This document shows positions 62,518-64,000 of a stretch of DNA of 64,000 bases, one piece after another. Origin of the DNA: Gammaproteobacteria bacterium HGW-Gammaproteobacteria-11 (GTDB lineage: Bacteria > Pseudomonadota > Gammaproteobacteria > Pseudomonadales > Pseudomonadaceae). The notes under the pieces are model-generated. The model saw nothing but the letters and a program-made list of their open reading frames with translations. It searched no databases and had not been told where the DNA came from. The stretch spans positions 218,340-282,339 of the forward strand of contig PGZJ01000005.1 of assembly GCA_002840055.1 (NCBI GenBank), read 5' to 3'. Positions within the stretch are counted from its first letter, which is position 1. Every line of letters starts with the position of its first letter. A program made the position numbers and the translations under genes.

Positions 62518-63295
62518 GCAAATCCGGCACCAGCGCTGCCAGTATGGCGGCACTTTCGACATCCGGTTGGCCATCAAACCGGCTTGGCCGAAAGCGCATC
62601 TGAAAAGCGGCCAGGACGTTGCGGCTAACTACGACCTGGTCAGCCGCCCCTTGCAGGCTGAAACCGAGTTGTTGCAGACCCTCCTCAAACCAGGCCATGG
62701 GCGGCGTCTGACCTTCCAGCCGGCGCAGATTGTCTGCCACCCGCTCCGCTTCTGGCCACACCGCTACACCCGCCTCGGCCAGGCGCTGCCAGGGGAACAG
62801 TGGGCCGGGATCGACCTTACGCTGGGGTGCCACGTCGCTGTGGCCCAGCACGTGCTCCGGCCCCAGGCCGTGACGCCTGAGAATGTCCTTGAGCAAGGGA
62901 ATCAATACGTCGATTTGTGCCTCTGACCAGGGGTGCCAATAGCGACCTGCAGGCCCATCGGTATAGCCAGGGTGGACTATTTCGATGCCAATTGAGCTGC
63001 CGTTCAGCCAGGTCCGTCCCTGCCAACTGCTTTCACCCGCATGCCAGGCACGCCGGTCTTCATCGACCAGGCGGTAGATGGTCGGCTGAGTATCAATCAG
63101 ATAATGGCTGCTGACCTGACCCACAGTCAGATGCTGCAGGGCACGATCAAAATCCGAGGAGGTGTAATGCAGGATTACGTACTGCACACGACTGTCGTGG
63201 TTCTGCGAACTGTAACGGGTATCGATCACCGGAGCACGGGTGCAGCCACCCAGCAGGATTGCCGCCAGACACAAAACAATCAGACCACGCCACAT
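62420..63295 (-). CDS. N-acetylmuramoyl-L-alanine amidase, AmiD-like lipoprotein
   Basis: A 291-residue amidase_2 lipoprotein. The lipobox is AAILLGGC, then the zinc ligands are VILHYTSS and HSDVAPQRKVDPG. C-terminal to it is a small binding region (about 195-245), ending FQMRFRPSRFDGQPD as in AmiD. It cleaves anhydro-muropeptides or peptidoglycan in the periplasm at the outer membrane. The protein continues about 30 residues beyond the usual end, giving the overlap with DUF1330; a recent loss of the original stop is possible. Confidence 0.92.
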   Translation of the reverse strand: MWRGLIVLCLAAILLGGCTRAPVIDTRYSSQNHDSRVQYVILHYTSSDFDRALQHLTVGQVSSHYLIDTQPTIYRLVDEDRRAWHAGESSWQGRTWLNGSSIGIEIVHPGYTDGPAGRYWHPWSEAQIDVLIPLLKDILRRHGLGPEHVLGHSDVAPQRKVDPGPLFPWQRLAEAGVAVWPEAERVADNLRRLEGQTPPMAWFEEGLQQLGFSLQGAADQVVVSRNVLAAFQMRFRPSRFDGQPDVESAAILAALVPDLLNSALLCKSAENPSMPRSGAQWPHCTPDQPAW

Positions 63296-63367
63296 CACAT
63301 TCCCGTCCTCAAGGTCAGCATCAAAGCAGCCTAGCATGCCGTTGTAATGACTGCAGCGCTTGTTGAA

Positions 63368-63517
63368 CTAGTGGCGGGTTTCCACAGGCGCTTTGGCTGC
63401 TGGCTTGCTCTGGCCCTTGAAGTCAGCGCGCCAGGGCGTGCCGTTGCAGCTTTGTCGATTTGGGCAATCGGGCAGACAGCCGCGGCAGGGCAAGCGGGTG
63501 GGAGTTTTCCGGGTCAT
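63368..63517 (-). CDS. Four-cysteine microprotein (49 residues)
   Basis: A 49-residue open frame, MTRKTPTRLPCRGCLPDCPN at the start, with cysteines at 11, 14, 18 and 24 (C-x2-C-x3-C-x5-C) and a basic C-terminal tail. The spacing suggests a bound metal or iron-sulfur cluster. It is divergent from the cryptochrome gene across 78 bp that hold TGTACA-type repeats. The ribosome-binding site is weak (AAGAG). I do not recognise a named family. Confidence 0.55.
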   Translation of the reverse strand: MTRKTPTRLPCRGCLPDCPNRQSCNGTPWRADFKGQSKPAAKAPVETRH

Positions 63518-63544
63518 GGCTGGTTACGCTCTTGGGGTTAACAA

Positions 63545-63580
63545 TTGTACAGAATATCATTATTGTATAAGTACTGTACA
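63545..63580. promoter_or_regulatory. TGTACA-repeat region, possible light-responsive promoter/operator
   Basis: TTGTACA at 63545-63551 and TGTACA at 63575-63580 flank a third, imperfect unit with TTGTATAA at 63563-63570. They lie 15-50 bp upstream of the photolyase ATG. Such TGTACA repeats resemble LitR/MerR-type sites upstream of light-induced photolyase genes. The assignment is inferred. Confidence 0.4.
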
Positions 63581-63595
63581 TGAAGAAGGCCTGCC

Positions 63596-64000
63596 ATGCG
63601 CTCCCTGATCTGGTTGAAATACGATCTGCGATTGATAGACAACGCGCTGTTTAGTGCGGTTGCCGCTGACCAGGAGTGTTTGCCAGTCTATTGCCTCGAC
63701 CCGCAGTTGTTTACCCAGAGCGCTGACGGCTTTCGTCGCTGCGGTGCCCGACGAACAGCCTTCCTGCTGGCGAGCCTGGCTGATCTGCGGCGGCAACTGC
63801 AGGCGCTGGGTTCCGATTTACTGGTGGTGGTCGGTGCGCCTGCAAGCCGCTTGCCGGTACTCTGCAGGAAGCTCGAGGTTGAGCGGCTACTGACTCACGA
63901 TGAGCCCGGACCGGATGAGCGTCGGCAGATTGAGCAGGTTCGTCACGCCTTGCCAGAGGCAACGTCTTTGCACCTGTTTGATGGCAATGCGCTGTTTGAT
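63596..64000 (+). CDS. Cryptochrome/photolyase (DASH-like), N-terminal part
   Basis: The first 135 codons of a photolyase/cryptochrome gene that runs off the window. The start MRSLIWLKYDLRLIDN is the conserved photolyase N-terminus. LPVYCLDPQLF, RTAFLLASLADLRRQLQALG and DLLVVVGAP match the antenna-binding alpha/beta domain of the cryptochrome DASH branch. The FAD-binding C-terminal domain is not visible, so repair or signalling activity cannot be distinguished. TGTACA repeats upstream suggest light control. Confidence 0.88.
   Translation, partial: MRSLIWLKYDLRLIDNALFSAVAADQECLPVYCLDPQLFTQSADGFRRCGARRTAFLLASLADLRRQLQALGSDLLVVVGAPASRLPVLCRKLEVERLLTHDEPGPDERRQIEQVRHALPEATSLHLFDGNALFD

Overview
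This 64 kb window is chromosomal DNA from a gamma-proteobacterium, almost certainly a member of the Pseudomonadaceae. The main reason is the locus at 50.8-56.2 kb, where lrp-type regulator, dadA, ridA, dadX, a PuuR-like regulator and a PuuB-like oxidoreductase occur in the arrangement known from Pseudomonas. Pseudomonas-type REP palindromes and the overall gene content agree. I cannot name the species. I see no rRNA, tRNA, CRISPR array, prophage or insertion sequence. Gene density is high, with many ATGA-type overlaps.

Left end (1-6.4 kb): nine minus-strand genes form one tight operon. In order of transcription they encode a methyltransferase, a WaaP/InaA-like lipopolysaccharide kinase, a 'thermostable hemolysin' family protein, an AMP-forming acyl ligase, a heme-oxygenase-like diiron protein, an SDR reductase, a secreted TPR protein, an OmpR-type response regulator and the start of a histidine kinase. 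Two near-identical PmrA/QseB-type boxes (CTTAAG-N5-CTTAAG) lie upstream of the first gene and upstream of the third. This looks like a self-regulated envelope or acyl-metabolite system and is my main candidate for an undescribed system.

6.4-21.6 kb: a sulfur module (OsmC, a BigR-like ArsR sensor, two YeeE/YedE channels, a SulP transporter); cytochrome c', a CHASE histidine kinase and a b-type cytochrome; a molybdate module (ModE-like regulator, perfect ModE operator, modABC); a MarR regulator with hydrolase; an isochorismatase-like hydrolase with divergent LysR regulator; and a small membrane protein.

21.6-31.7 kb: an ECF42-type sigma factor with DUF1428, YciI and YciI-VOC fusion proteins and a plausible cognate promoter; small envelope proteins; a GGDEF protein; a stress-type group (BON protein, 48-residue membrane protein, transglutaminase, Crp/Fnr regulator); and a TauE exporter.

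31.7-50.8 kb: a flavin monooxygenase / BASS transporter / epimerase / SDR group with a divergent AraC regulator, flanked by REP elements and a large nested hairpin; an MBL-rhodanese protein; an RND efflux pair; an orphan ABC-type binding protein coupled to a 1160-residue PhnD-PAS-PAS-GGDEF-EAL protein; another binding protein; a DUF4136 lipoprotein; and a HerA-like ATPase.

50.8-64 kb: D-alanine catabolism (dad), a chemoreceptor, a beta-CASP MBL protein, a zinc-ribbon protein with DUF1853, a fused SpmAB protein, DUF1330, an AmiD-like amidase, and a cryptochrome/photolyase gene that runs off the end, divergent from a four-cysteine microprotein. Sulfur handling (BigR-like sensor, YeeE pair, SulP, OsmC, MBL-rhodanese) and signal transduction (two sensor kinases, two GGDEF proteins, an MCP) are the recurring themes.
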